Part shown: in pieces, positions 23,664 through 33,808 of the stretch | Numbering within the stretch: position 1 is the stretch's first letter | How the letters are laid out: the number at the start of each line of letters is the position of its first letter | Source: Sedimentitalea nanhaiensis DSM 24252 | Lineage (GTDB): Bacteria; Pseudomonadota; Alphaproteobacteria; Rhodobacterales; Rhodobacteraceae | Assembly: GCF_000473225.1 (NCBI RefSeq) | Contig: NZ_KI421509.1 | Coordinates: 1,078,045 to 1,142,044 of the forward strand | DNA: 64,000 nt | Reading direction: 5' to 3' | Position numbers and translations under genes: made by a program | The notes under the pieces: model-generated | The model's database searches: none | What the model was told of the DNA's origin: nothing | What the model saw: only the letters and a program-made list of their open reading frames with translations

Positions 23664-24394
23664 GCTGGAACCGCGCCGAACCGGCGATCCCGCGCGCCAT
23701 AGCTGGTGCACAGGCGCCGCAATTCCTCGGCCGAAAAATCCGGCCACAGGGTATCGATAAATTCATACTCGGCATAGGCCGACTGCCACAGCAGGAAATT
23801 GCTGATCCGGGCTTCGCCACTGGTGCGGATCACCAGATCGGGATCAGGCAACACATAGGTGTCCAGATAGCGCGGCAGGGTTTCCTCGTCGACATTCTCG
23901 GGCAGCAATTTGCCATCCGCAACATCCTGCGCCAACCGCTTGGTGGCGCGCGCGACCTCATCGCGGCCGCCATAATTCAATGCAATGGTCAGGTGCACGC
24001 TGTCATTATGCCGGGTCTGGGTCTCAAGCTGATCCATCAGCGCGATCAGCTTTGCATCCAGCCGGACCCGGTCGCCGATGAACCGCACCCGGACCCCGCG
24101 CGCATCGAGCGCACGGGTTTCCTTGGCGATATAGCGACGGAACAGGCTCATCAGCCCGGCCACCTCGACTTGGGTGCGCTTCCAGTTCTCGGTCGAAAAA
24201 GCGAATATCGTCAGATATTTGATGCCCAGGTCGGGGCAGGCCTCGACGACCTCGCGCACCCGGCGGGCACCGGCGTGATGGCCAAACAGCCGCGGGCGTC
24301 CGCGGGCCTGCGCCCAGCGCCCGTTGCCATCCATGATGATCGCCACGTGGGCCGGACCACCAACCGGAGGCGCAATATGCGGATCATTCGCCAT
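23660..24394 (-). CDS. uppS: undecaprenyl diphosphate synthase (isoprenyl transferase)
   Basis: Cis-prenyltransferase that makes the C55 carrier for peptidoglycan and O-antigen units. The 244 residues have the IIMDGNGRWAQARG motif with the catalytic Asp, HHAGARRVREVVEAC, FAFSTENWKR, and the C-terminal DLVIRTSGEARISNFLLWQSAYAEYEF. It overlaps cdsA and lies 9 bp after frr. Confidence 0.96.
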   Translation of the reverse strand: MANDPHIAPPVGGPAHVAIIMDGNGRWAQARGRPRLFGHHAGARRVREVVEACPDLGIKYLTIFAFSTENWKRTQVEVAGLMSLFRRYIAKETRALDARGVRVRFIGDRVRLDAKLIALMDQLETQTRHNDSVHLTIALNYGGRDEVARATKRLAQDVADGKLLPENVDEETLPRYLDTYVLPDPDLVIRTSGEARISNFLLWQSAYAEYEFIDTLWPDFSAEELRRLCTSYGARDRRFGAVPA

Positions 24395-24403
24395 GCGTTG
24401 GGG

Positions 24404-24970
24404 TTACACCTGCATGATTTCGGCTTGTTTCGTTTCCAGCGCCGCATCCACACCGGCGATGTGCTTGTCGGTCATCTCCTGCACCTCGGTCTCCCAGAAT
24501 TTCTGGTCGTCCTCGGACATCGCACCGTCGTTCTTGGCCTTCTTGATCTGATCCATGCCGTCGCGGCGCACGTTGCGAATCGACACGCGGGCATGTTCGG
24601 CGTATTGCCCGGCAACCTTGGTCAGCTCGCGGCGGCGTTCCTCGTTCAGTTCCGGGATCGGCAGCATGATAATGGTGCCATTGAGCTGCGGATTGATCCC
24701 CAGTCCGCTTTCGCGGATTGCCTTTTCGACCTTGCTCACCAATCCCTTGTCCCAAACGTTGACCGTGACCATGCGCGGCTCGGGCACGTTCACGGTGCCA
24801 ACCTGGTTGATCGGCGTCATCGCACCGTAGGCATCGACCATCACCGGCTCCAGCATCGACGCGCTGCCCCGCCCGGTCCGCAACGATGCAAACTCCACGC
24901 GCAGGTTGGCCATTGCGCCATCCATCCGCCGTTCCAGATCGTCCGTGTCCAGAATGAATTCGTCCGACAT
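24404..24970 (-). CDS. frr: ribosome recycling factor
   Basis: Splits post-termination ribosomes with EF-G. The 188 residues contain [28 protein letters not shown] and [14 protein letters not shown], the conserved RRF core. The start at 24970 ([11 protein letters not shown]) fits the family. It is downstream of pyrH, the usual order. Confidence 0.97.
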   Translation of the reverse strand: MSDEFILDTDDLERRMDGAMANLRVEFASLRTGRGSASMLEPVMVDAYGAMTPINQVGTVNVPEPRMVTVNVWDKGLVSKVEKAIRESGLGINPQLNGTIIMLPIPELNEERRRELTKVAGQYAEHARVSIRNVRRDGMDQIKKAKNDGAMSEDDQKFWETEVQEMTDKHIAGVDAALETKQAEIMQV

Positions 24971-25014
24971 TCCGTTCTCCCGCATCTATTCTGCTTGTTG
25001 TGCGCTCTATAGCC

Positions 25015-25761
25015 CTAGCCCTGGACCTTTGTATAGGTGCCCTTGCCCGCAAGGATGCCGCGAAACCCGCCGGGTTCGTCCAGCGAAAAGACGATGATCG
25101 GCAAATTGTTGTCCCGCGCCAGCGCGATGGCACTGGCATCCATCACCCCCAGCCGCTTGGCCAGCACGTCATCATACGACACCACGTCATAGCGCCGGGC
25201 CTCTGCATGCTTGGCCGGATCCATGTCATAGACCCCGTCCACCTTGGTGCCCTTGAAGATCGCTTCGCATTTCATCTCGTTGGCGCGCAGGGTCGCCGCC
25301 GTATCGGTGGTGAAATAGGGGTTGCCCGTCCCGGCGGCAAAGATGCAGACGCGCTTCTTTTCCAGGTGGCGCACCGCGCGGCGGCGAATGTAGGGCTCGG
25401 CGACCTCGTTCATGGTGATGGCGCTGATCACGCGGGTATGGATGTCCAACGCTTCCAGCGCCGATTGCATCGCCAGCGCGTTCATCACCGTCGCCAGCAT
25501 CCCCATGTAATCCGCCGTCGTGCGCTCCATCCCCTGCGCCGACCCCTGAAGGCCGCGAAAGATGTTGCCGCCGCCGATCACCATGCAGATCTCGACCCCC
25601 ATGTCATGCACCGTCTTCACCTCGTGGGCGATGCGTTGCACGGTCGGGGGGTGCAGGCCAAATCCCTGATCCCCCATCAGCGCTTCGCCGGATATCTTGA
25701 GCATCACGCGCCGATAGGTCGTCTCGGCGGAGGAGGTTTCGGATTGGGAGGAAGAGGTCAT
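25015..25761 (-). CDS. pyrH: UMP kinase
   Basis: Phosphorylates UMP to UDP, feeding nucleotides and UDP-sugars for lipid A. The 248 residues have KISGEALMG, the GGGNIFRG loop, [16 protein letters not shown] and [10 protein letters not shown], all diagnostic of hexameric bacterial PyrH. It heads the leftward envelope run; the divergent miaA gene begins 111 bp away. Confidence 0.97.
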   Translation of the reverse strand: MTSSSQSETSSAETTYRRVMLKISGEALMGDQGFGLHPPTVQRIAHEVKTVHDMGVEICMVIGGGNIFRGLQGSAQGMERTTADYMGMLATVMNALAMQSALEALDIHTRVISAITMNEVAEPYIRRRAVRHLEKKRVCIFAAGTGNPYFTTDTAATLRANEMKCEAIFKGTKVDGVYDMDPAKHAEARRYDVVSYDDVLAKRLGVMDASAIALARDNNLPIIVFSLDEPGGFRGILAGKGTYTKVQG

Positions 25762-25872
25762 GTTGCGCTCCGCTGCGGCACGGGGTTAATTTCGCGCAAA
25801 GTGGCGGAAATCTCGTCCGGGTTCAATGCGCTTCCCGAGATCGACGGCAAGGAGCGGATCAATTTTCATGCA

Positions 25873-26763
25873 ATGGCTTATCCGGGCGGCGCCAAAGTGA
25901 CGCGCCTGCCCGACATTTCCACCGACCGACCGGTCCTGATCGCCGGCCCCACTGCGTCGGGAAAATCGGCATTGGCACTGGCAATTGCCGAGCGAAGCGG
26001 TGGCGTTATCGTCAATGCGGACGCCAGTCAGGTCTATTCCTGCTGGCAGGTGATCACCGCCCGCCCCGACCCGGCGGAAACGGCCCGCGCGCCCCATGCG
26101 CTGTATGGCCATGTACCGTGGTCCGTCGCCTATTCCACCGGACATTGGCTGCGCGACGCGACACCGCTGCTGAAGGGTCCGGTGCGCCCGATCATCGTGG
26201 GGGGAACCGGGTTGTATTTTTCGGTCCTGACCCAAGGCATGGCCGACATCCCGCCGATCCCGGACGAAATCCGCAAACGGGCTGATTCGATGCCGCTGAA
26301 GGCGCTTCTTGCAGGGGTGGACCGCCACACCCTGGACCGGTTGGACCGCCAGAACCGCGCCCGTGTGCAGCGCGCATACGAGGTTCAGACCGCGACCGGT
26401 CGCTCTATTTCCGATTGGCAGGCCGACACCCGCCCCCCGATTCTGAATACCGCCGAGGCCTGCACGCTGGTGCTGGACGCGCCGCGCGACTGGCTGCTGG
26501 ACCGGATCAACCGCCGGTTCGATCAGATGCTCCGGCACGGCGCACTGAACGAAGTGCAGACCATGCTGGAGCGATTCGATCCCGCCCTGCCCGCCTTCCG
26601 CGCCATTGGCGTGCCCGAACTTGCGGCGCATCTGCGCGGTGAAATCAGCCTGGAGGCCGCGCGCGAACGCGCCACCATTGCCACGCGGCAATATGCCAAG
26701 CGCCAGCGCACCTGGTTTCGCGCCCGCATGGCCGATTGGACCCGCATCGCGCCCATCGCATGA
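25873..26763 (+). CDS. miaA: tRNA dimethylallyltransferase MiaA
   Basis: Adds the isopentenyl group to A37 of tRNAs reading UNN codons. About 296 residues with the P-loop [13 protein letters not shown], the [16 protein letters not shown] motif and the [14 protein letters not shown] signature. The ATG at 25873 was taken; a GTG 24 bp later is also possible, and the frame upstream overlaps pyrH without similarity. It is slightly short compared with the usual 300-315 residues. Confidence 0.93.
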   Translation: MAYPGGAKVTRLPDISTDRPVLIAGPTASGKSALALAIAERSGGVIVNADASQVYSCWQVITARPDPAETARAPHALYGHVPWSVAYSTGHWLRDATPLLKGPVRPIIVGGTGLYFSVLTQGMADIPPIPDEIRKRADSMPLKALLAGVDRHTLDRLDRQNRARVQRAYEVQTATGRSISDWQADTRPPILNTAEACTLVLDAPRDWLLDRINRRFDQMLRHGALNEVQTMLERFDPALPAFRAIGVPELAAHLRGEISLEAARERATIATRQYAKRQRTWFRARMADWTRIAPIA

Positions 26764-27068
26764 TGTCACCCCCCGGCCTGCAGGTCGGTGTATTGCCGTC
26801 GCCTACGCCGATTCTGCGCAACCCGGCCCTTGCCGCCCTGTAACAATGCAGTGAAGCAAATGTTGTCCGTGTCGTTTTTTTACTGCGTCAATGTCGCTTT
26901 TATCCTTAAAAATGGCGAAAGCGCTCATTGACCTCAGGCTGGAAAGCGTGCGGAATGCCGACATGAAACCAAAAATCCGGGAACAATGGCAACGGCGCCA
27001 CCTATTGTGGGTGTGCCAATCCGACCGTTGAACACCCGGAACAAGAGTCGCAGAACAGGGAGAAACGC
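26764..27068. other. gene-free stretch before the ABC importer
   Basis: About 305 bp with no supportable reading frame. It should contain the importer promoter; TTGACC at about 26931 followed 17 bp later by CGGAAT is only a weak match. A run of seven T lies near 26875. Confidence 0.4.
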
Positions 27069-28733
27069 ATGACTCATCCAACCATCGACCGCAAACCCGT
27101 CCATTGGGCGGCAAAAATGCACGCCCAGGAGTTTCACGACGGCAAGCTTAGCCGACGCGAATTTCTGACCCGCGCCACGGCGTTGGGTGTCTCGTCCGCC
27201 GCCGCCTATGGCATGATCGGTCTTGCAATGCCAACCCCGGCGTCGGCTCAGGCCGCATCGGGTGGAACGCTTCGGGTTCAGATGGGCGTTCGTCCGCTAA
27301 AGGACCCGCGCACTTACGACTGGTCCGAAATGGGCAACCAGTCACGCGGCACGCTGGAATATCTGGTGGAATACAACAATGACGGCTCGATCCGCGGCAT
27401 GTTGCTGGACAGCTGGGAGATCAACGACGACGCCACGCAGTATACACTTAACATTCGCCCCGGCATCACCTGGAACAACGGCGATCCCTTCACCGCCGAA
27501 GACGTCGCCCGCAACATCGCGGGCTGGTGCGACAAGTCGATGGAAGGCAATTCGATGGTCGGGCGGTTTTCCACAATTGTCGATGACGCCACCGGCCAGG
27601 CTCTGGATGGGTCCATCGAAGTGGTTGATGATCTTACCGTTCGGTTAAATCTGCCGACCTCGGATATCTCGCTGATTGCCGGCATGACGGATTACCCGGC
27701 CGCTATCGTTCACAGCAGCTATCAGACCGACGACTTCACCCAGAATGTCGGCACCGGCCCCTATCTGCTGGAAACACTGGAAGTCGGGGTCAAGTGTATA
27801 CTTGTGCGCAACCCCGATCACGCCTGGTGGGGCAACGAGGTCTATGGCGAACCCAAGGTCGATCGCATCGAATACATAGATTTCGGCACCGATCCCTCGG
27901 CCTGGATGGCCGCACTGGAATCCGACGAAGTGGACATGCTGCACGAAACGGTCGGCGAGTTCATCGATGTGCTGGACGATCTGGGCTATGTGAAATCCGA
28001 GGTCGTTACCATGGCCTCGGTGGTGGTCCGCCCCAACCAGTTGGCCGAAGTCGACGGGATGAAACCCTATGCCGACAAGCGGGTGCGCAAGGCGCTGCAG
28101 ATGGCGGTGGATAATGCCGTCTGTCTGGAACTGGGCTATGGGGATCGCGGCAAACCGGCCGAAAACCATCACGTCGGGTACATTCACCCCGAATATGCCG
28201 AACTGCCACCGCAAGTGGTCGATCCCGCCGCCGCCAAGGCCCTGATGGAAGAGGCCGGGATGATGGACTTCGAGCACGAGTTGATGTCGATCGACGACGA
28301 TTGGCGCAAAAACACCACCGATGCCGTGGCGGCCCAGCTGCGCGATGCCGGGTTCAAGGTCAAGCGCACGGTGCTGCCGGGTTCGACCTTCTGGAACGAC
28401 TGGACCAAGTACCCCTTCAGTTCGACCAACTGGAACCACCGCCCGCTGGGTGTCCAGATCCATGCTCTGGCCTATAAATCGGGCGAGGCGTGGAACGAAT
28501 TCGGCTGGGAAAACCCCGAGTTCGACGCCCTCTTGGCGGATGCGTTGAAGCTGGCCGACGCCGACAAACGTCGCGAAGTGATGGCAAAGATGGAAGCGCT
28601 GATCCAGGAAGAGGGCGTCACCATTCAGCCCTATTGGCGTTCGCTCTACCGCCATATGCGCGAAGGCGTGGAAAATGCCGATCAGCATATCGCGTTCGAG
28701 CATCATCATTACAAATGGGGTGTGCTCTCCTGA
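27069..28733 (+). CDS. ABC transporter substrate-binding protein, family 5 (peptide/nickel type)
   Basis: Periplasmic binding protein of 554 residues that would deliver peptides or a related solute to the adjacent permeases. The N-terminus has a twin-arginine signal: SRREFLTRAT at 28-37, hydrophobic stretch about 38-55, cleavage near ASAQA. The body matches the SBP_bac_5 fold (NGDPFTAEDVARNI, VRKALQMAVDNAV). Tat export is unusual for this family and implies folding before export. The true substrate cannot be told. First gene of a four-gene operon. Confidence 0.88.
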   Translation: MTHPTIDRKPVHWAAKMHAQEFHDGKLSRREFLTRATALGVSSAAAYGMIGLAMPTPASAQAASGGTLRVQMGVRPLKDPRTYDWSEMGNQSRGTLEYLVEYNNDGSIRGMLLDSWEINDDATQYTLNIRPGITWNNGDPFTAEDVARNIAGWCDKSMEGNSMVGRFSTIVDDATGQALDGSIEVVDDLTVRLNLPTSDISLIAGMTDYPAAIVHSSYQTDDFTQNVGTGPYLLETLEVGVKCILVRNPDHAWWGNEVYGEPKVDRIEYIDFGTDPSAWMAALESDEVDMLHETVGEFIDVLDDLGYVKSEVVTMASVVVRPNQLAEVDGMKPYADKRVRKALQMAVDNAVCLELGYGDRGKPAENHHVGYIHPEYAELPPQVVDPAAAKALMEEAGMMDFEHELMSIDDDWRKNTTDAVAAQLRDAGFKVKRTVLPGSTFWNDWTKYPFSSTNWNHRPLGVQIHALAYKSGEAWNEFGWENPEFDALLADALKLADADKRREVMAKMEALIQEEGVTIQPYWRSLYRHMREGVENADQHIAFEHHHYKWGVLS

Positions 28734-28848
28734 CGACATGACCTGTCGCCGCTCGTGACCTGCGGGCGGCGACAGACCGGCGCTTGTGACGCCAGCCAGA
28801 AAAGAACCGGAAAATCCGGCTTGGTGCCAGCTGACAACAGGGGACTCA

Positions 28849-29901
28849 ATGGGACTGTTCATTCTTCGCAGATCCGGCGTGATGATCTTGACGGCCTTGT
28901 GCCTCACCTTCATCGTATTTTTTCTGACCAACCTTTTTCCGAACCTTGAAAAACTGGCCAAGACCCAGGGCAATTTCCGCATGTCGGACGAGGCCGTGAT
29001 CAGCTGGCTGAGCAAGGAAGGGTATATGCAACCCCTGCCGGTCAAATACGGCCAGTGGCTGGGGGTTTTGCCGGGCTGGACGCTGCAAGGCGACGACGGC
29101 GTCACCGGGCGCTGCATCAAGGGCGCGGTCACCGCCGACGAGGCCGAGCAGGCCAAACGCTTCTGCGGCATCCTGCAAGGCGACTGGGGCTATTCCACGG
29201 TGTTCAAGGACGAGGTCTCGGGCATCATCTCGACCCGTCTGGGCCTGACCGGCAAGCTGATGTTCTGGGTGCTGGTGCTGATGGTGCCCTCGGCGCTGCT
29301 GGTCGGAGTGCTGGCGGGCATGCGCGAAGGATCGGTGACCGACCGCGCCCTGTCGACCTTTTCCATCATCACCACCGCAACTCCGGAATATGTCTCGGGC
29401 GTGGTGTTCATCGCGGTTTTCGCCTCGTCTGCGGTCGGGCTGAAATGGTTCAAGGGCACCGCGACCAGCGCCATGGAAAGCGCCAATTTCGAGAATTTCT
29501 TTCTGCCGGTCCTGACCATCGCGCTTTATGGCATGGGCTATATCGCCCGCATGACCCGCGCCAGCATGACCGAGGTGATGACGGCGCAATATATCCGCAC
29601 CGCGCGGCTGAAAGGCGTCAAGTTCAGCAACATCGTGATGAAACACGCGCTGCGCAACGCGCTGATCGCGCCGTTCACCGTCATCATGCTGCAGTTCCCC
29701 TGGCTGCTGAACGGCGTGGTGATCGTCGAGACCCTGTTCAACTACAAGGGCTTTGGCTGGGTGCTGGTGCAAGCCGCCAGTAACAATGACATCGAATTGC
29801 TGCTGGCGGTGTCGGTGGTCTCGGTGATCGTGGTTCTGGTGACGCAGCTGATATCGGATATCGGCTATGTCTATCTGAACCCGCGCATCCGCATTTCATA
29901 A
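28849..29901 (+). CDS. ABC transporter permease, DppB-like
   Basis: Inner-membrane permease of 350 residues with an N-terminal span (MGLFILRRSGVMILTALCL), a periplasmic segment of about 100 residues containing two cysteines (GRCIKG and RFCGIL-like), then five spans with the coupling EAA loop around MTRASMTEVMTAQYIRTARLKG. The start follows AGGGG at a good distance. It pairs with the next permease gene. Confidence 0.9.
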   Translation: MGLFILRRSGVMILTALCLTFIVFFLTNLFPNLEKLAKTQGNFRMSDEAVISWLSKEGYMQPLPVKYGQWLGVLPGWTLQGDDGVTGRCIKGAVTADEAEQAKRFCGILQGDWGYSTVFKDEVSGIISTRLGLTGKLMFWVLVLMVPSALLVGVLAGMREGSVTDRALSTFSIITTATPEYVSGVVFIAVFASSAVGLKWFKGTATSAMESANFENFFLPVLTIALYGMGYIARMTRASMTEVMTAQYIRTARLKGVKFSNIVMKHALRNALIAPFTVIMLQFPWLLNGVVIVETLFNYKGFGWVLVQAASNNDIELLLAVSVVSVIVVLVTQLISDIGYVYLNPRIRIS

Positions 29902-29916
29902 GGGAGGGACGAGAAC

Positions 29917-31110
29917 ATGGAACCTCTCGGGACATTCGACATCATCACCCGCGTTTTTTATCAGTTCACCTCAGTCTGGCTGGCGCTGATCATCCTGTTC
30001 GCGGTCTCGATGGCCTTCAAGCGGCGGTTGGGTCTGTACGGCAAGCTGTTTGACAGCCCGATCGGCATGATAGGCTTTGCGCTGGTGATGTTCTGGGTCT
30101 TCACAGGCATTTTCGGTGCCATGGACCTGATTGTCACCCATGATCCGCTGGCGCAGATCTCGGGGATGAAAAACAAGGTGCCCGGCACGCCGCTGCCCAA
30201 CCCCGAAGACGGGCAATACGGCTGGTATCTGCTGGGCGGCGATAACCTGGCGCGCGACGTGTTCAGCCGCATGGTCAGCGGCGCGTGGGTCGTGGTGCAG
30301 ATCGCGCCGCTGGCGACGTTGTTCGCCTTTATGGTCGGCATCACGATCGGCCTGCCGGCGGGCTATTACGGTGGACGTCTGGACACGCTGCTGTCCTTTC
30401 TCGCCAACCTGATCCTGGCCTTCCCGGTGATCCTGCTGTTCTACCTTCTGGTGACACCGGAAATCGTGGCGACCGGTGTGCCGAGCTACATGGCGACCTT
30501 CCTGTTCATCTTTCCCATCGTCTTTACCGCTGTGCTGCTGAACTCGCGCTATTACACCCAGCCCGGTTTCCGCACGCCGCTGCTGATCGGGGTGCTGGGG
30601 GTGATGCTGTGGCTCTACCTGTCGCTGATTTCCGAGGTCGGCTCGGCGGTTTCGATCCTGCCTGGCGTGCTGGACATCTTCGACATCCCCGGCGGCATTC
30701 TGGTAGTGTTCGTCTCGGTGGTCTTCGTCAACTCGCCAACCGTGTTTCGCATCGTGCGCGGGCTGGCGATGGACATCAAGACACGCGACTATGTCGCCGC
30801 CGCCCAGACCCGCGGCGAAGGACCGTGGTACATCATGCTGTGGGAAATCCTGCCCAACGCGCGCGGCCCACTGATCGTCGATTTCTGCCTGCGCATCGGC
30901 TATACCACCATCCTGCTGGGGACATTGGGGTTCTTTGGCCTCGGTCTGCCGCCGGAGAGCCCGGACTGGGGCAGCACGATCAACGAAGGTCGCAAGCTGT
31001 TGTCGATTTACCTTCACCCCGCCCTGCCCCCGGCCTTTGCCCTGCTGTCAATGGTGCTGGGGCTGAACCTGCTGGCGGACGGTCTGCGCGAGGAAAGCCT
31101 GAAGGACTGA
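29917..31110 (+). CDS. ABC transporter permease, DppC-like
   Basis: Second permease subunit, 397 residues, longer than usual (about 290-330). An extra pair of hydrophobic segments and a PDGQYG-type loop (GGDNLARDVFSRMVSGAW marks the family) precede the core; an additional hydrophobic insertion lies at about 190-270. The coupling loop AMDIKTRDYVAAAQTRGEGPWYIMLWEILPNARGP is intact. Ends two codons before the intergenic hairpin and ATPase gene. Confidence 0.9.
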   Translation: MEPLGTFDIITRVFYQFTSVWLALIILFAVSMAFKRRLGLYGKLFDSPIGMIGFALVMFWVFTGIFGAMDLIVTHDPLAQISGMKNKVPGTPLPNPEDGQYGWYLLGGDNLARDVFSRMVSGAWVVVQIAPLATLFAFMVGITIGLPAGYYGGRLDTLLSFLANLILAFPVILLFYLLVTPEIVATGVPSYMATFLFIFPIVFTAVLLNSRYYTQPGFRTPLLIGVLGVMLWLYLSLISEVGSAVSILPGVLDIFDIPGGILVVFVSVVFVNSPTVFRIVRGLAMDIKTRDYVAAAQTRGEGPWYIMLWEILPNARGPLIVDFCLRIGYTTILLGTLGFFGLGLPPESPDWGSTINEGRKLLSIYLHPALPPAFALLSMVLGLNLLADGLREESLKD

Positions 31111-31125
31111 GTTGTGCCGAAGGGA

Positions 31126-31151
31126 CCGGGGGCCAGCCCCCGGACCCCCGG
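31126..31151 (+). repeat. mid-operon GC hairpin in a Rhodobacterales-style intergenic repeat
   Basis: CCGGGGG (31126-31132) can pair with CCCCCGG at 31137-31143 or with a second copy at 31145-31151. The tail GGAGTATTTGGAGCAAG follows. I recall similar strings (GGGGC..GCCCC..CCCCCGGAGTATTT) as frequent between Rhodobacteraceae genes, but only one copy is seen in this window. It could terminate, stabilise mRNA or simply be a dispersed repeat. Confidence 0.5.
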
Positions 31152-31204
31152 AGTATTTGGAGCAAGAGGAAAAACCATCCCGGCTCTGCACAGGGAGAGA
31201 TGAC

Positions 31205-33289
31205 ATGCCAAAACCGCAATACGACGGCCCGATCCTGGAAATCGACAAGCTGTCGATCTCCTTTTTCACCCGCTTGCGCGAAATCCCGGCGGTGATGGAC
31301 TTCTCGGTCACCGTACAGCCCGGCGAAGCCGTCGGTCTGGTGGGGGAATCCGGCTGCGGCAAATCCACGGTGGCGCTGGGGGTGATGCAGGATCTGGGCA
31401 AGAACGGCCGTATCGTCGGCGGGTCGATCAAATTCAAGGGCCGCGATCTGTCCGAAATGAACGACGAAGAGTTGCGCAACATCCGCGGCAGCGAAATCGC
31501 CATGATTTATCAGGAACCAATGGCCTCGCTGAATCCGGCGATGAAGATCGGCAGGCAGTTGATGGAAGTGCCGATGATCCACCAAGGGGCTTCGGAGAAA
31601 GAGGCGTACGAGCGCGCCCTGCAGGTGGTCACCGACGTCAAGCTGCCCGACCCCAAACGCATCCTCAACAGCTTTCCGCACCAGCTCAGCGGCGGACAGC
31701 AGCAGCGCATCGTCATCGCCATGGCGCTGATGAGCGAACCGGCGCTGCTGATTCTCGATGAACCCACCACCGCGCTGGATGTGACCGTCGAGGCGGCAAT
31801 TGTCGAGCTGGTCAAGGATCTGGGGCGCAAGTACGGCACCTCGATGCTGTTCATCAGTCACAACCTGGGTCTGGTGCTGGAGACCTGCGACCGGATCTGT
31901 GTGATGTATTCCGGCGAGGCGGTGGAACGCGGCAGTATTGAGGATGTGTTCGACGAGATGCAGCACCCCTATACACAGGCGCTGTTCCGATCGATCCCGC
32001 TGCCCGGTGCCGACAAGAACAGCCGCCCGCTGGTGGCCATTCCCGGCAATTTCCCGCTGCCGCATGAACGCCCGCCCGGCTGCAATTTCGGCCCGCGCTG
32101 CGACTATTTCGAGGAAGGCAGGTGCGACAAGGGCAATATCCTGATGGAGCCGGTGCCCGGCAACGACCGCCACCACACCCGCTGTCTGAAATTCCGGGAA
32201 ATCGACTGGAACGCGCCGATGCAATTGGCCGAGGTCAAGCAAAAGGGCGAAATCGGTAATGTGGTCCTGAAAATGGACAACCTCAAGAAATATTACGAGG
32301 TCGCGGCCAACGCCATTTTCGGTGGGGGCAGCACCAAGGTCGTCAAGGCCAACGAGACCCTGTCCTTTGAGGCTCGAGAATCCGAGACCCTTGCCATCGT
32401 CGGCGAATCCGGCTGTGGAAAATCCACCTTTGCCAAGGTGCTGATGGGGCTGGAAACCGCAACCGAGGGCCAGATCCTGCTGGATGGGCGCAACATCGAG
32501 CAGATCCCGATCGAAAAACGCGACACCAAGACGGTCAGCGACATTCAGATGGTGTTCCAGAACCCGTTCGACACCCTGAATCCGTCGATGACCGTGGGCC
32601 GCCAGATCATCCGCGCGCTGGAGATATTCGGCATCGGCGACAACGAAGCCGCGCGCAAAAAGCGCATGCTGGAACTGCTCGATCTGGTCAAACTGCCCCG
32701 CGCCTTTGCCGAACGGATGCCCCGGCAGCTGTCAGGCGGGCAAAAGCAGCGGGTCGGCATTGCCCGCGCCTTTGCCGGTGGCGCACGGATCGTGGTCGCG
32801 GACGAACCGGTGTCGGCGCTGGATGTGTCGGTGCAGGCCGCCGTGACCGATCTGCTGATGGAGATCCAGCGCGAGGAAAAGACCACCCTTCTATTCATCA
32901 GCCACGACCTGTCCATCGTGCGCTATCTGTCAGACCGGGTGATGGTGATGTACCTGGGCCATGTGGTCGAACTGGGCACCACCGACCAGGTGTTCAGCCC
33001 GCCCTATCACCCCTATACCGAGGCGCTGTTGTCGGCGGTTCCCATCGCCGACACCAAGGTGCAGAAAAAGCATATCGTGCTTGAAGGCGACATCCCGTCG
33101 GCCATGAACCCGCCCCCCGGCTGCCCGTTCCAGACCCGATGCCGCTGGAAATCCGAAGTGCCCGGCGGTCTGTGCGAAAAGGACGTGCCGCCGATGCGCA
33201 TCCTGACCGGCAACCATCAGGTGAAATGCCACCTGAGCGATGAAAAACTTGCCGAGATGGAGCCGGTGATCAAGATCGCAGCGCAGTAG
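31205..33289 (+). CDS. ABC transporter ATP-binding protein, fused DppD-DppF type
   Basis: Energises the peptide-type importer. The 694 residues contain two complete nucleotide-binding domains. NBD1 has GESGCGKSTVALG and LSGGQQQRIVIAMAL, then the oligopeptide-transporter cysteine tail CNFGPRCDYFEEGRC. NBD2 has GESGCGKSTFAKV, LSGGQKQRVGIARA, and its own tail CPFQTRCRWKSE...C. The fusion replaces the separate D and F proteins. The ATG at 31205 follows AGGGAGAGA. Last gene of the operon. Confidence 0.93.
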   Translation: MPKPQYDGPILEIDKLSISFFTRLREIPAVMDFSVTVQPGEAVGLVGESGCGKSTVALGVMQDLGKNGRIVGGSIKFKGRDLSEMNDEELRNIRGSEIAMIYQEPMASLNPAMKIGRQLMEVPMIHQGASEKEAYERALQVVTDVKLPDPKRILNSFPHQLSGGQQQRIVIAMALMSEPALLILDEPTTALDVTVEAAIVELVKDLGRKYGTSMLFISHNLGLVLETCDRICVMYSGEAVERGSIEDVFDEMQHPYTQALFRSIPLPGADKNSRPLVAIPGNFPLPHERPPGCNFGPRCDYFEEGRCDKGNILMEPVPGNDRHHTRCLKFREIDWNAPMQLAEVKQKGEIGNVVLKMDNLKKYYEVAANAIFGGGSTKVVKANETLSFEARESETLAIVGESGCGKSTFAKVLMGLETATEGQILLDGRNIEQIPIEKRDTKTVSDIQMVFQNPFDTLNPSMTVGRQIIRALEIFGIGDNEAARKKRMLELLDLVKLPRAFAERMPRQLSGGQKQRVGIARAFAGGARIVVADEPVSALDVSVQAAVTDLLMEIQREEKTTLLFISHDLSIVRYLSDRVMVMYLGHVVELGTTDQVFSPPYHPYTEALLSAVPIADTKVQKKHIVLEGDIPSAMNPPPGCPFQTRCRWKSEVPGGLCEKDVPPMRILTGNHQVKCHLSDEKLAEMEPVIKIAAQ

Positions 33290-33308
33290 ACCCTCTTGGC
33301 GCGATCCC

Positions 33309-33707
33309 TCAGATCAGCGCCGTGAGAATCGCCGCCGCCGCATAGGCCACCGAGAAGAAAAAGAACCCCGGTCGCGACCGGCGCAGATAAACCGAGATCA
33401 GCACCAGCGGCAGTGCGCCGAGCAAACCGCCCATTCCGGTCATTCCCAGCAAGGCACTGTACTCAGCGCCCGGCCCCCATGGCGAACCGGGCTGAACGGC
33501 CCCCTGCATCAGGACGCCCATCAACACCCCCAGCACACCGCCGGTCGCCATCGAGGTCAGATTGCTTCGCACCCGGCTGCCCCGGCTGACCGCTTTGCGG
33601 CGGGCGGGCTTTCCGGCGCCACAAAAACGGGCGGGCGTATGCTGGGGGACCGTTTCCTGGCGTGCTTCGATCCGGGCCAGACGTTCCTGAAACGTGGTGA
33701 CAGCCAT
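33309..33707 (-). CDS. hypothetical membrane protein, 132 residues
   Basis: Not recognised. A charged N-terminal part (coiled-coil-like ERLARIEARQE, then a basic stretch GKPARRKAVSRGSRVR) precedes three hydrophobic segments (about 55-72, 83-103, 112-130) rich in Gly and Met. The start at 33707 was chosen because the product then begins MAVTTFQERLARIEARQ; an in-frame GTG at 33734 is possible. It converges with the ABC operon, 20 bp from its stop. A link to the neighbouring transglycosylase is possible but unproven. Confidence 0.55.
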   Translation of the reverse strand: MAVTTFQERLARIEARQETVPQHTPARFCGAGKPARRKAVSRGSRVRSNLTSMATGGVLGVLMGVLMQGAVQPGSPWGPGAEYSALLGMTGMGGLLGALPLVLISVYLRRSRPGFFFFSVAYAAAAILTALI

Positions 33708-33808
33708 TCTGAATATCCCATAACCAAATGCCACTCGTGTCTGGCCCGCAAAAGCGGCGCAAATGCGGCGATGGTTTGAAATGGCTGTGCCGATGGGAGG
33801 CGCGACGG

